Shown here piece by piece: positions 1 to 11,110 of a DNA stretch of 64,000 bases (positions are counted from its first letter, which is position 1; the number at the start of each line of letters is the position of its first letter). The stretch covers positions 288,307,041 to 288,371,040 of the forward strand of contig JAVMKO010000001.1 in the NCBI GenBank assembly GCA_032164245.1. Reading direction: 5' to 3'. The stretch comes from Sternotherus odoratus (taxonomy: Eukaryota; Chordata; Testudines; Kinosternidae). The notes beneath the pieces were generated by a model, which was not told where the DNA came from, searched no databases, and saw only the letters and a list, made by a program, of their open reading frames with translations. The position numbers and the translations under genes are program-made.

Positions 1-1375
1 TTTGAGAAAGAGGTGTCATTTTGATTTTTCCCCCTGCTAATTGGAGCCATTCTACTTGGTCCTTTGATTGGTTGTTAATTTGGACTGGTATTGACTTTGG
101 TGTCGTTTTTGTTTTCATTCTATGCGGTAGTTAAGATTAGGGATGATTTGGGGCTCTCTCGTTGTGAGTAAGATATAAGACAAACCAGGATACAAACCAC
201 CAGAGCAAGACTATGAAGTCCAATAATAAATGGCAATAGGAATATTTAGTGCGGGGACTGAGTCAGGACTCCTGGGTTCCTAGGAAAATGACACTACAAA
301 ATTGCAAAGTATTCTTATTAATGTCCTCCTCTGTCCACCTTTTTTCACATAGTCAAGATTATGAACAGCTCAAAGGCTGACTGACATTCAGCTGAGCCTT
401 GTAAAGGCAGTTAGCTGAAAACACAAGGGCCTGATCAAAATGGATGGTAGAGTCCCATAGGGCACCTTTTTCAATAGGGTGGAAGCCACTTGCTTAATGT
501 GAGTGACATGTAGGTAAATGAAATAATACCCTACCAGCCTGCTGTCATTGGAAAGGAATACAGATGGAGCCTGAACTGCCAGGTGGAGCTGTCTCGAAGG
601 TCAGAGCATTTTATTTAGCACGAATCAGTGTCATTTGTGGAGATGAAATCTGTTCAGACTTTAATAGGATAAATCACTGGGGATCTTCCAGGATAAATCA
701 AAACGGCTTTTTTCCAAAGCAGTAAGTAATTTGAATGAAGAACCCATGCAGGGCTTTCAAAGGGACAATCCTGCAGTATTTTGAAAAAGAAAGGGAGAGA
801 GCAATTCCTAATAAAGGGGAGGGGAATCAGCATTGCCACACAGACATCCCCAAGTGGTTGCTCATAGAATAACTGAAAACTAGGATGGCTGAATGCCCGT
901 TGAGTGGAAAATCCACCCGCTGTAAATTTGCCACTGAAGTTAGTAGGGATCCGATGAATTTAGAGAAAGTGGAGTATGTGGGTGGAGAGATTTTCAAACC
1001 TGTCCTGACGGTTACCTTGCAACGCCTTGAGAGGAAAATAGAGCTGGGTTCATGCCATGATTAGTTTAACATTGTTGATTCCTGGGCTCAGAAGAGAATG
1101 TAAATCAATAGCTAGCGATGGCAAACACTTAAGTTGAGTAATAGAGAGATAATATTATACTGTATATAGTTTTCCTCCAAAGACCTTGGCTTAAATAAAT
1201 GTCTAAATTCAAGGCTACTGCTGTTTCTATCTAATTCTATTGTGCAGTCTCTATTTAGACTCTTTTGCTTAATCCATTTCTGACTTTGGTCTCACTAGCA
1301 TTTATATAAAATAATATATCATTTTTCAGTCTGCCCACACTGTTTTCTCAACCCACACTGCTTTCTAGGTTTTCG

Positions 1376-1500
1376 GGAGGCAGTGATGTCTAGTGGTTAG
1401 GGCAGACTGGAGTCAGGATTCCTGGGCTATAGTCCCTTCTCTGCTGCTAGCCTGCAGTGTTACTTTGGGCAAATCATTCAACCTCTTTGAGAGTCATTTC
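1376..1500 (+). repeat. tRNA-derived SINE fragment
   Basis: The segment has the turtle-type SINE pattern: ggcagtgatgtctagtggtt, then gagtcaggattcctgggct, then actttgggcaaatcattcaa and cctctttga. Divergence is high and the 3' tail is missing. Confidence 0.65.
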
Positions 1501-1639
1501 AAAAGTTTGATTGATGCTCCCATTGAATTCAAAGGCAAAACTCCCATTTACTTCCACAGGCATAGAATAGGACCCTCAGGACTCTTAAGTAAATGAAAGT
1601 TTTGCCATTGAACTCGACAGCAGGATCAAACACTACATG

Positions 1640-1830
1640 AATAATAATGCTTAGCTCTTAGATAGTGCCTTTCACCCCCTAGATCTCAAAGCACTTTACA
1701 AAAGAAGTTATTTATTTTTTTCATTACAACCATTTAACAGATGGAGAAACTGAGTCATAGAGAGTAGAAGTGACTTACCCAAGATCAAACTGCAATGATT
1801 CCCACTCAAGTTCCCTGTGTATTGGACCAC
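1640..1830 (+). repeat. MIR-like / SINE 3' segment
   Basis: The order 'agatctcaaagcactttaca', 'acagatggagaaactgagtc' and 'agtgacttacccaagatca' resembles the conserved core of CORE-SINE/MIR-type repeats. The same pattern recurs near 17105 and 57560. Confidence 0.5.
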
Positions 1831-2037
1831 ATTGCTTCTCTTTAATTGGCTTGTGATGTACCAAGCATTAGTACTATTGGAGCATATGCAATAATGAGCT
1901 AAATCCACTGGATGCATAGCTGCAGCACTTCTTAAATGTTTTATTCCTCCAAGCAATTAATGCTTCCTGGTCTGCTTAGGGAAACAAGTCCTGAACTCTA
2001 CCAATGAAGATAACACTCCTGTATATTTGTTTTTCAG

Positions 2038-2270
2038 CCACAGTCCAGCTCACAAGTATTACCTGACATCAGACCCAATCACTGGCTCCATCTACCTCTC
2101 TGACACTAACAGCCGACGCATCTATAAGATCAAGTCGACGTCCGTCGTGAAGGATGTTGTCAAGAATTCGGAGGTGGTGGCAGGGACTGGGGATCAGTGC
2201 CTTCCCTTTGATGAAACCCGCTGCGGAGATGGGGGCAAAGGCTCTGAAGCAACACTCACTAACCCCAGGG
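2038..2270 (+). CDS. TENM4: TENM4 coding exon 1 of window: NHL propeller
   Basis: The acceptor is the tttttcag ending at 2037 and the donor gtaaga starts at 2271. The first base completes a split codon (phase 2) and the last G starts the next glycine codon (phase 1). It encodes residues 1-77 of the visible protein, starting HSPAHKYYL and including [13 protein letters not shown], a typical NHL blade strand, then the conserved [13 protein letters not shown] and CGDGGK segments. In teneurins this region belongs to the six-bladed NHL beta-propeller. The open frame upstream of 2038 and downstream of 2270 is intron read-through. The tiny alternative exon that can precede this segment in teneurins (NHL splice insert) was not seen in 1-2037. 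Confidence 0.95.
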
Positions 2271-2787
2271 GTAAGAAGCAGCCTCTTCTTTACAGGCATT
2301 TTAAAGTGGGCTTTGAGAAGGGTGCCAAACCAACAGTTCTGGAAACAGATCTCCTCTGTCCACAGAACAGGTATACAGGCTTCCCCAGGGCAACCCACTA
2401 ACATGTCTTAGTCCTGAGCTGGAGGGACCACCACTAGGGATGAGTGGATCATTCAACCCCATGCCCTTCCAGTCCTTAGCCTTGTACTGAGACTGCTAAG
2501 AATGGTGCCAATTTGAAGGGAAGTGATTTTATGGATGTGTCCAGTGGGAACTGTACTGATAGGACCAATCCATGTCAAATAACACCTAGCCCCCAAAACA
2601 CCATGAGAGAATTACAACTTTTGGTCACTACCCATCGGGACTACATTCAGTTAAATTCAGTTCAGTTCATTGAGATTTTATTGGCATAAAAGTCTCTGCA
2701 AGTGTTGCTGTACATAAAATAGAGACAAGCCCCTCAGGTATCTCTCAGAGGTAAGTTGAAACCAGGGTTACACCCTGCAGTTTGTTC

Positions 2788-3056
2788 CAGGGCTTGTCTA
2801 CATGAGAAAGTTACACTGGTTTAACTACAACTATGATTTTAACCAATATAGTTAAGCCCATGCAAAAGGTGGGCACTAATTCTGATACAAAAGTGTCTTA
2901 TTTCAATGCAGTTTAAACCTGTTCTGGCCAATTTAACCTAAACTGAAATAAACCTGCTTAAACCAAAATAGGAGAGTTTACATAGACTTTTACACCGGCT
3001 GAACTAATTTGGTTTAAAGTCGCACCAGTGCAACTCTTTATGTAGCCAAGTCCGCA
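2788..3056. mobile_element. Diverged MITE with CAGGGCTTGTCTACAT end
   Basis: The left end is cagggcttgtctacat and the right end atgtagccaagtcc is its diverged complement. The interior repeats ggtttaa / ttaaacc motifs. No matching target duplication was found, so the exact right end is uncertain. Confidence 0.45.
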
Positions 3057-4289
3057 GACTGGCAATCTAAAGTTGACAAGCTCTGCATGCAGTTACCAAC
3101 CCTGTGAACCAGCTACTGCTCCTGGATAGATCCAGTCTTAAGACCAGGTTGCAGTGAGGCTGTGATGTATGTAGGAGAGAGGGTAGGGTTGGCTTTCACA
3201 ACTTTATTCAGACATTTCAACCAAAAGGCCCAGATATCTTTCCTCTGATTAACCTAGGACATATGCTTCCCGTGCCTGTGTTGTCTCACTGGGATGGTGG
3301 CCTTTACACTCAGTTGGTTTTGCTCCGCGTTGACAAGGCTTGTGTTGCAAAGACTTGTTCTCACTTTGACTATGGATTGTAGTCAAATGCAGCGACGGGG
3401 TTGCGGCCCTGCCGCTTTATTTTTTTAGTGGAAATACCTCCATTCATACTATATGATGGACGGCTGCATGTGTAAAAGCGGGGGACGATTCTCTGCAGAG
3501 ACTGACTGATGCTGCTGTTATAGATGAGTTAAATGTGCAAGAAGTCCCTTTGGTTGCATGTCTTGTTGCCTGTTGGTTAGGAACCTAGGAATTATTTACG
3601 AGGTGTTGGCTTTAAAAAACCCCAAAAATCACACTTGGGCCTCCTGCCCAGCTACATCTGCACATTTAGCGTCAATGTGTGGCAGGTTTCTCTCTCTGTC
3701 ACGGGGAGAGGTTATAGGACCCCGTTTTCCATCAGCACTCCCATCTCCAAGCCTGTGCAGCTGGCTGGCATCTCTAGAGTGGGGGAAGCTCCTGACAAAT
3801 ACATGGAACCTTTCACGTGTTGCTTTCACAGTGGAGGCAGCAGGGCTGTGTCTCTCCTGGCTAGACGGGTTGGGAAATTATTTTTCTTGACATACCAATG
3901 ATATCATTGTTATGGCATCCAAGAAACAAGAACCAATTTAACGACCTGTTGTGCCGGCTCCAGTTGTGAATCTTTGTTATGCGTGGGCTAGTTATGTTTC
4001 CTGGCAGATGCAGGGGAAATTAGCCCAGGATGCTTCATGCTGCTCTGTACCAAAAAATACTGAAGGCGTAACTGCTCTATTTATAACAGTTAAGGGACCG
4101 ATAATGGCTTCCTGGTGCACTCAGAACGCCCACTGAAGCGGCCATTACATGAGGATAGTGTGTACAGTAGGCATAGGTTTTACAAAGTCCATAGCTATGT
4201 GTTGATGGGTTACTGAGGAGAAATCACCCCATTTTACAAGGGGTAACGGAGTGAAAAGGGAAGTAGAGGGACAACATATGATCTAATAG

Positions 4290-4545
4290 ATCAGCATGGG
4301 ACAGGGAGCCAGGAGATCAGAAATCCAATTTCCTGCCCTACTTAGTTGTTGAACATTGGGGTCAAAAATCAGGTGAGCTCTCTGGACTTCCATTTCCCCA
4401 TCTGGAAGGTGGGGGAAATCATACCTTCTTTCCTCCTAGGGGTGTTGTGAGGCTTAGCCAAATAGTATTTTTAGTATGTTGTTGTGAAATTGTGCAAAGT
4501 ATTATGAGGGCCACTGAGGGGAGCAGGACTCAAGAGTTCTGGACT
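4290..4545 (+). repeat. SINE-like segment
   Basis: Motifs 'ggacagggagccaggagatc', 'cttccatttccccatctgga' and 'tagggg tgttgtgaggctta' follow the order of the tRNA-derived SINE and its tail, with strong divergence. Confidence 0.45.
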
Positions 4546-7500
4546 CCCAGCTTCATGATCCACCCTCTCCATGATTTGAACTCTTGGGAGGATGCTCTGC
4601 CTCAAAAGTTAAATCAGTGTGAATTTATGTATTAAGGTGTCTCTGATATTTCTTGTGCTTCAATGTAGAACCAGTTTGGCCTTCGGAAATTTTGAAAAAT
4701 AAAACCGCATTGAGGGTGGGAATGGCAGTCACAAGCAACAAACTGCCAAAACACGTCACATGAATTTTCATATACATTTTGTCCCCACTTTCATCCAGCT
4801 CTAATTCCACCCATGAATTTGTAGAGTCACCTGTGTTAATAGCTCTGACTAGTGTGACCTGCTCCCCATTCATCCCACTAAATTATTAACACTGAAAACT
4901 AATGTTGACAAAATAGCGTAGAGTAGAAAACTATTCTGTGTGCCAAGCTGGCTCTGTACCCAGGAGTTTGGGCAGCTTCTGGCCAGGGAAGCTTTTGGAA
5001 GATTCATTCTGAAGCTAAATCTGCAAGGCTCTACTCTTTCTGAGTCCGAAGCCACTTCTTGACCCAAAATATCAATCTAGATGTGGGAGCAGGAACTTTG
5101 GTTTGCAGCAGAGAAGCAAGGACCCCTTTCCAGCTTGTATGGAAGCAGAGGCCTTTGCTTGCATGGACAGCTTCAGCAGGGGGATCTCTCCCACTTGCCA
5201 GAAATACTCCAGAAGATGAATGTGACGGTGTTGCAATAGCCGAAGGAGAATCAGGCCCAAGGTATCAAAACGCTCACCTGGACTCTCCATGGCCCATTTC
5301 CTCCTTGGCTCCTATGCTGAAACAGGGCCTATTACAAATTCAGCAGATCAATAGCTAAAACATGGATGGCAGTTGCAAGGTTGGTGGTATCTGTTAATCT
5401 CTGGTCTGGCCCTTCCAATTCATTTGACACAGAGCGTGGCAGAGCTTTCAGATGCTAATGAATTGCAGTATACTCTCTACATAAAGTGTTATCACTTTCT
5501 AATTATCAGCTGCTAATGCTGATCTTATTCTACAAGCAAGCGCTGAAAAAAAAAAATTAAACTCCAGGTTGTCAGTGTGTTTTGTTTCCATCCAAGCACT
5601 CTCCAGTGGGTCTTGTCACAAAAATGTTGTGGCAGTGAAATTGCCAAGAAGCCTGCAATTAACAGAGATCCAAGTGACAAGACTGACACAATATGAAGAT
5701 CGTTTCAGAAGGGGGAAGAAGAGTCCATCCATTCAGCGCCACAAAAGAGATGCAAAATGAAGTAATTAATTTGAGGACAGATCATTTCTGTCGGTGTGTA
5801 GCACTGAATGCCTGAGCAAAACCTCAATTGTTCACTAAGTGCTCATCAATTGTAGCAGGATAAAAAAATAACAGGAAAGACAAGCACTTATCCAGCCAGA
5901 CAAGAAAGCTCCATGTATAGGTTTCTTCTGAACCTAACTAACTTGTATTTAGAATGGGAAGATTAGAGGAGATCCCATTCCTTTACATCTTCTCTGCCAT
6001 TGGATGAGGATCTCCATTCAGCACTGTATGTACTGAGCTGTGCTCCGTGACCTGCCACATTCATTTCATACGATGGTAGTGGGATTTTTTGTTAATAGGT
6101 TCCCATGTGTAGGGTGATTACTTTTAGCTGTTGTCGTTCCTACGCTCTGCTGTCAGTTTGCCCTGCCGCTTTGTGCTGTCCTGCTACCATGCCATGAGGC
6201 TCTGACGTGACAAAAGAAATGCCCTCATGACACAGCGTTCCACCAAAACTAATTATCATGACACTTCAGTGTCACCGCAAGCCCTGCTTGCTAAAGGATG
6301 TTGGACCACTCCAGAGGAACGGGGGTGGTTTCACTTTTGTCATTTAAAATTCTGAGGTGCTGTGCTGCAGTCCTTACTCAGGTAACATCACTGGGGATTC
6401 CTTACTCAGGTAACATCACTGGGGATCTCATCTGATTAAGGTATCTGCATAACTGGGCTTTTGGTTTGCAGGCCAACCATCTTTAATCTAATTGTGTTGC
6501 TGTAGGTAAACAAGAGAAGGCTTGTGCCAATGCACCTTACCCTTCAGAGGCCTTCAGTTCGGTATGCACAACATGCTTGTCTGACAGTGAACTAGCATCA
6601 GCTGTGCCCACAGTAGGTTGCCTGCCCAAAAGATGGAACTTCCTATCATTAACTCCTCCCCTTCCAGAGAGGAAAAATGAAAATCCCTTTAAGAGTTGAA
6701 GGTGGTAAATTAAGCCTGACCACTATAGTCTGCTACACAGTAGTCATCAGCCACTTCTCTCCCTCTACACTAAAAACTTCCCATTTCAAAGGCATCTGTC
6801 TAAAGGAGGGTGGACCTCCTCATTATGAGTACATCAGATAGTTTATTTCCAAGAGCCAGTAAAGTGACCTGGTATGGAATATACACCATAGGAAGAGAGG
6901 CTGATGGCACTTATTTAATGCCTATATCCCATCTCCTGGGTTTGATCTGCGGTAAGTTCACGGGGCAATGAGGGGACCCTGAGAGGGCTCTAAATAACCT
7001 TCCTTTCTCCCCTTACAGACCCCAGCTAAAGAACAGCCCCACAGTCTAGCTGGAGAGTCCACTAGCCATTCTATTGGCCCACAATCACCAGACACACTGC
7101 ACAGGAACCACACCCCCGGCAGCCTCTTAACCAGCCCTCCTTTCCACTCCTGTACTGCCCTCACACACAGCCTGCATGGACAGCGGGGTGGAGTAGGTGA
7201 CATGACATAGCAGCATTAGGATTTCCCTACATCAGGGAAATCCCCATCTACTCCTTTAGAGCAGCTTTAAGCCAGCAGGGAAAAGGGGACTCAGGCTAAA
7301 CCAAGGGTCAGGCCCTTTTCTTCCTTTGTTTATACCACTGAATTCTCTCTTTCTCTGTTCCTGTTTAACTGGACAGGTATAATGTTGAACTCGCTAAAGC
7401 ATTTGGGGTTACAATTTTTAGGAAAGATACTATGCAAATAAAGTTGCATTGTGTTGGTGGTTAGAACTGAGCCCGGGAAGCAAATATACACATGGCCTGA

Positions 7501-8895
7501 TTTTGCTGCAGCTGGCTAATCAGCCCAGACTGCATTGCCCAGACATCAAACCCAAGTGCTGACTGCTGTGAAGAGCTGTCAGCATACCTTGCTGATAAGC
7601 TCAACCAAAGACATATGGAACTAACTAGGAAAGAAAATTCCAGCCCTGACCAAATTGTATTATTCACCCCTCCCCCCCCCACCCCGATTGAGATTGGCTC
7701 CATCACATGTGCTGAAGCTCAAGAAGCTCTGAAAAATATTAAAGCCACAACCTTTGAAATGGGTCCCGGCCCCTCTTGGCTGATAAAAACCAGTGAAGAA
7801 CAACTAAGCCCACAACTAATGGAAATAGTTGATCTCCTCTTCAGAGCTGCACACCCACTAAACCCTTTGAAAAGCACAGTACCACCCTAAGTCCAACCAC
7901 CCATTCCTGGGCAATATACCTGAGAAAGTAGTAACCACCAAGCTTTAATAGCATGTGACCTCCTGGTTGCCTCACAATCAGGGTTCAGACCATGGCACAG
8001 CATAGAAACTGTTCTAGTGGCATTAAAAGACAACCTCCTTAAGTCCATGGGAAAGGCAAGATCTCTATGCTCGTATTACTGGACCTCTCTGCAGCCTTTG
8101 ACACCGTGGGACACAAGCTACTGCCAGTCCAGCTACATGACATAGCAGGAGTAAATGGCCCAGCACTACAGTGGTTTCAAGCATTCTTCTGCCGCAGAAC
8201 TCAGACAATGGTGGTAGGGATCTGCTCCTCCTCTCCAAAGACCCTCACCAGCAGATTTCCACAGGTCTCATAAGGTACATGCCCCAGATTGGTGGGTGAG
8301 CTAGTGAGACGTCAGGGCTCAGCTGCCAGCAGTATGCCCCAGTATTATTCTACTAGATAGCTCATTCTAAACCAGTGCAACCACCGCCACTGCTGAAACA
8401 CCAGAATGCGGCCAGGAAATCAACTCCTGGATAAAGCACAGCTGGCACGAGCTGAACCCCAGTCGGAAAGGGGACACATGTCAAAGAACTGGCCAAGATG
8501 TTGTCTCCGCCTTTCATTAATGGTCTACAGTCCCCTTCATCAAAGTCTGGAGAAGCCCCAGAGTCCTGTTTTACTCCTTGCTAAGCTTGTATGACCAGGT
8601 ACATCAGTATCTTAAAATGCCCTTTTTCACCTCCAGCTCACTATGAATCTTTGTCCTGTATTCACAGAGGAGGACCTGGACACAGTGATCCATGCATTCA
8701 TGTCCTCCAAACTGGATTTCTGTAATTCACTGTATCTGGAGTTGAATGTGAAGATGATGCCCAAACTTCAGCTGGTACGGGATGCGGCTGCATGCCTTCT
8801 CCATGGTTTAGATCAGGGGTCTCCAAACTACGGCCCGCGGGCCAGATGCGGCCCGCGAGGCCCTCTCATCCGGCCCGCGGCAGGGGTCGGGAACC

Positions 8896-9060
8896 AGCCG
8901 CGGGGCCGGGACGCGAAGCGTGCTCCGCTGCCGCCGTCAGCCGCGGGGCCGGGACGCGCCGCGTGCTCCGCTGCCGCCGTCAGCCGCGGGGCCGGGACGC
9001 GCCGCGTGCTCCGCTGCCGCCGCCGGCCGGGACGCGCCGCGTGCTCCGCTGCCGCCGCCG
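8896..9060. repeat. GC- and CpG-rich 43-bp minisatellite
   Basis: About four units start with agccgcggggccgggacgcg and continue gcgtgctccgctgccgccgt; the first three start at 8896, 8939 and 8982 and the fourth is shorter. It lies inside the hAT element. Confidence 0.85.
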
Positions 9061-9159
9061 GCCAGGGACGGCTCAGAGCTGGGGCCGGGACGCGTCGCAC
9101 CGCCACCCAGTTACAGGCGGTGAAACAAGGAGCCACCCACTGCCAGGCGGCGAAACGGT

Positions 9160-9840
9160 CTGTGGGGAGAGACCGGGTTGAGCGGGTCAGTTTGGGGGGG
9201 GGGGGAAGAGACCGGGTTGAGCGGGTCAGTTGGGGGGGGGGGAAGAGACCGGGTTGAGCGGGTCAGTTGGGGGGGGGGGGGTTGGAGGAAAGGAGGTTTT
9301 GGGGGGAGAGACCTGGCTGGGTGGGTCAGTTGGGGGGGGGAGGAAGAGACCGGGTTGAGCGGGTCAGTTGGGGGGGGGGGGTTGGAGGAAAGGAGGTTTT
9401 GGGGGGAGAGACCTGGCTGGGTGGGTCAGTTGGGGGGGTTGGAGGAAAGGAGGTTTGGGGGGGAGAGACCTGGCTGGGTGGGTCAGTTGGGGGTTGGAGG
9501 AAAGGAGGTTTGGGGGGGAGAGACCTGGCTGGGTGGGTCAGTTGGGGGGGGGGTTGGAGGAAAGGAGGTTTTGGGGGGAGAGACCTGGCTGGGTGGGTCA
9601 GTTGGGGGTTGGAGGAAAGGAGGTTTTGGGGTGAGAGACCTGGCTGGGTGGGTCATTTGGGGGGGGGGGTTGGAGGAAAGGAGGTTTTGGGGGGAGAGAC
9701 CTGGCTGGGTGGGTCATTTGGGGGGGGGGGTTGGAGGAAAGGAGGTTTTGGGGGAGAGACCTGGCTGGGTGGGTCAGTTGGGGGTTGGAGGAAAGGAGGT
9801 TTTGGGGGGAGAGACCTGGCTGGGTGGGTCAGTTGGGGGG
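9160..9840. repeat. G-rich minisatellite, units of about 54-62 bp
   Basis: Nine copies of gttggaggaaaggaggttt begin near 9281, 9381, 9438, 9493, 9553, 9608, 9670, 9730 and 9784, each followed by gagagacctggctgggtggg. Four variant units with agagaccgggttgagcgggt precede or interrupt them. Runs of 6 to 12 G separate the units, giving strong G-quadruplex potential on the + strand. Confidence 0.9.
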
Positions 9841-10125
9841 TTGATGTGTAGTGTTCATGTGTAGTGTTCATGTGTAGTGAACAGGTGTTCATGTGTAGTG
9901 TTCATGTGTAGTGAACAGGTGTTCATGTGTAGTGAACAGGTGTTCATGTGTAGTGAACAGGTGTTCATGTGTAGTGTTCATGTGTAGTGAACAGGTGTTC
10001 ATGTGTAGTGTTCATGTGTAGTGAACAGGTGTTCATGTGTAGTGAACAGGTGTTCATGTGTAGTGTTCATGTGTAGTGAACAGGTGTTCATGTGTAGTGT
10101 TCATGTGTAGTGTTCATGTGTAGTG
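9840..10125. repeat. Two-module tandem array (13-bp plus optional 8-bp)
   Basis: Seventeen copies of gttcatgtgtagt (the first is gttgatgtgtagt) are present, some followed by the 8-bp module gaacaggt. Where both modules meet, GTTCA and TGAAC form the arms of a small hairpin. It lies inside the hAT element. Confidence 0.9.
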
Positions 10126-10929
10126 TATCAATGTGTTATTAAATAATAACTGAATAAAATAATATTAAATAAATAATTAAAAACAACATCCATGTTTTGA
10201 TTCTTTTTTATTTGGACCTCGAGTGTGTTGTCGGCCCCCGAACTGCTATTTGATAGTTAATGCGGCCCTCGGGCTGAAACGTTTGGAGACCCCTGGTTTA
10301 GATCACTATGAGCTCAACAGGCCTATGCACAAATATCAGGCCCAGTCAGCTTCCGATGTCAGTTTAAGACTTTGGTCCTAATCTTCAAAGCAATTAATGG
10401 CTCAAACAACAGCTACAACAAAGACTGAATTTCAGAGTATAGTTGCACTCCTCTGGGGCAGTGCACAGCACAAAGCCTGGAACAAAGCATGTGGAAGCTG
10501 AGGACAAAGCGTTCTCAGCCCGGGGATCTGGTTATGAACCATACTCCCAGAGGAGATCAGTGGAGCCAAGAGTCTGACTGTCTTTAGGAAATGCTGCAAA
10601 ACCTTCCTTTTCAAAAAAGGCCCCTGGAGCAGTAGAATTACAGTCCCAACAATGTTACCTTTGCCTGTTCAAAGAAACCCGAACACAAAATATGAAACTA
10701 ATAGAATCTAAAAGATGGGAAAACCCTTCCCCAAGCAGAGTTTTAACCTGAAAAGGGAGACCTGCCAGAGACTCCATGAAGTCCACTATGGACTTTTAAT
10801 ATTGCCATTCATTTTATATTGAAGGGGCTCAGGTATTACAGTGATGGGCAGCTGTATAAAACACCAAGATTGAGAATTCCATTAGCTTCTACTCTTGATT
10901 TATACCAATATGAAAGAGAGGTGAATGGG

Positions 10930-11110
10930 ATCCTTAATTTCTGTTCCTGGCTTTGCCAGTGACTCACTGTGTGACCTTGTGAGAGTCACTTTAGCTCTCA
11001 TTTTTCCCATCTGCAAAATGAAGGTGATCGTGCCTGGCTTATAAGGGCATTGTGAGATCTAATTAGTAAGTATAAAGCCCTATGAGAGCCTCTCATGACA
11101 GGGCTTTAGA
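10930..11110 (+). repeat. tRNA-derived SINE fragment
   Basis: Diagnostic pieces are 'cctggctttgccagtgactc', 'actgtgtgaccttgtgagag' and 'tttttcccatctgcaaaatg', in the same order as the other SINE copies. Confidence 0.6.

Larger units (their letters stand above)
1..2037 (+). other. TENM4: Intron upstream of the first visible exon (partial)
   Basis: No coding signal was found on either strand. A tRNA-derived SINE piece lies at about 1376-1500, a MIR-like piece at about 1640-1830, and a short SINE-like scrap near 250-285. The short open frames here match nothing recognisable. Confidence 0.7.
8814..10295. mobile_element. Non-autonomous hAT element with perfect 8-bp TSD, carrying three minisatellites
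   Basis: Exact 15-bp terminal inverted repeats CAGGGGTCTCCAAAC (8814) and GTTTGGAGACCCCTG (ending 10295) are flanked by GTTTAGAT at 8806-8813 and 10296-10303. The LINE frame resumes on the right side, which proves insertion into an older L2-like copy. The interior has no transposase frame; the long open frames there are artefacts of G-rich and GC-rich tandem repeats. Confidence 0.92.
7450..10640 (+). mobile_element. L2-like (CR1 superfamily) LINE ORF2 relic, split by a hAT insertion
   Basis: Broken frames keep reverse-transcriptase pieces: MLVLLDLSAAFDTVGHKLLP with a following GPALQWFQAF at 8067-8273, and SSKLDFCNSLY with PKLQLVRDAAACLL at 8643-8810. Homology continues after the hAT at 10304 with frames like the C-terminal 'FKxLxLxFKAIN' and 'FRKCCKTFLF' parts. 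Internal stops and the loss of the expected catalytic aspartate pair region between 8280 and 8640 show it is dead. The 5' limit is uncertain. Confidence 0.7.

Noticed and set aside
1376..1500. A functional tRNA gene
   Set aside because: The tRNA-like part is the diverged head of a SINE and lacks a plausible cloverleaf.
1..2037. Small alternative NHL splice-insert exon of teneurins
   Set aside because: No segment encoding the expected NKDF-type insert with splice sites was seen; it may be left of the window.
8643..9257. 204-residue open frame with Arg/Pro/Ala-rich end
   Set aside because: It starts in the LINE relic and runs into GC-rich tandem repeats of a hAT element; composition, not selection, keeps it open.
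9178..9864. 228-residue Gly/Trp-rich open frame
   Set aside because: It is a translation of the G-rich minisatellite; three overlapping frames are open for the same reason.
9840..10125. CRISPR-like array
   Set aside because: There are no unique spacers; both modules are repeats, the organism is a vertebrate, and the array lies in a hAT element.
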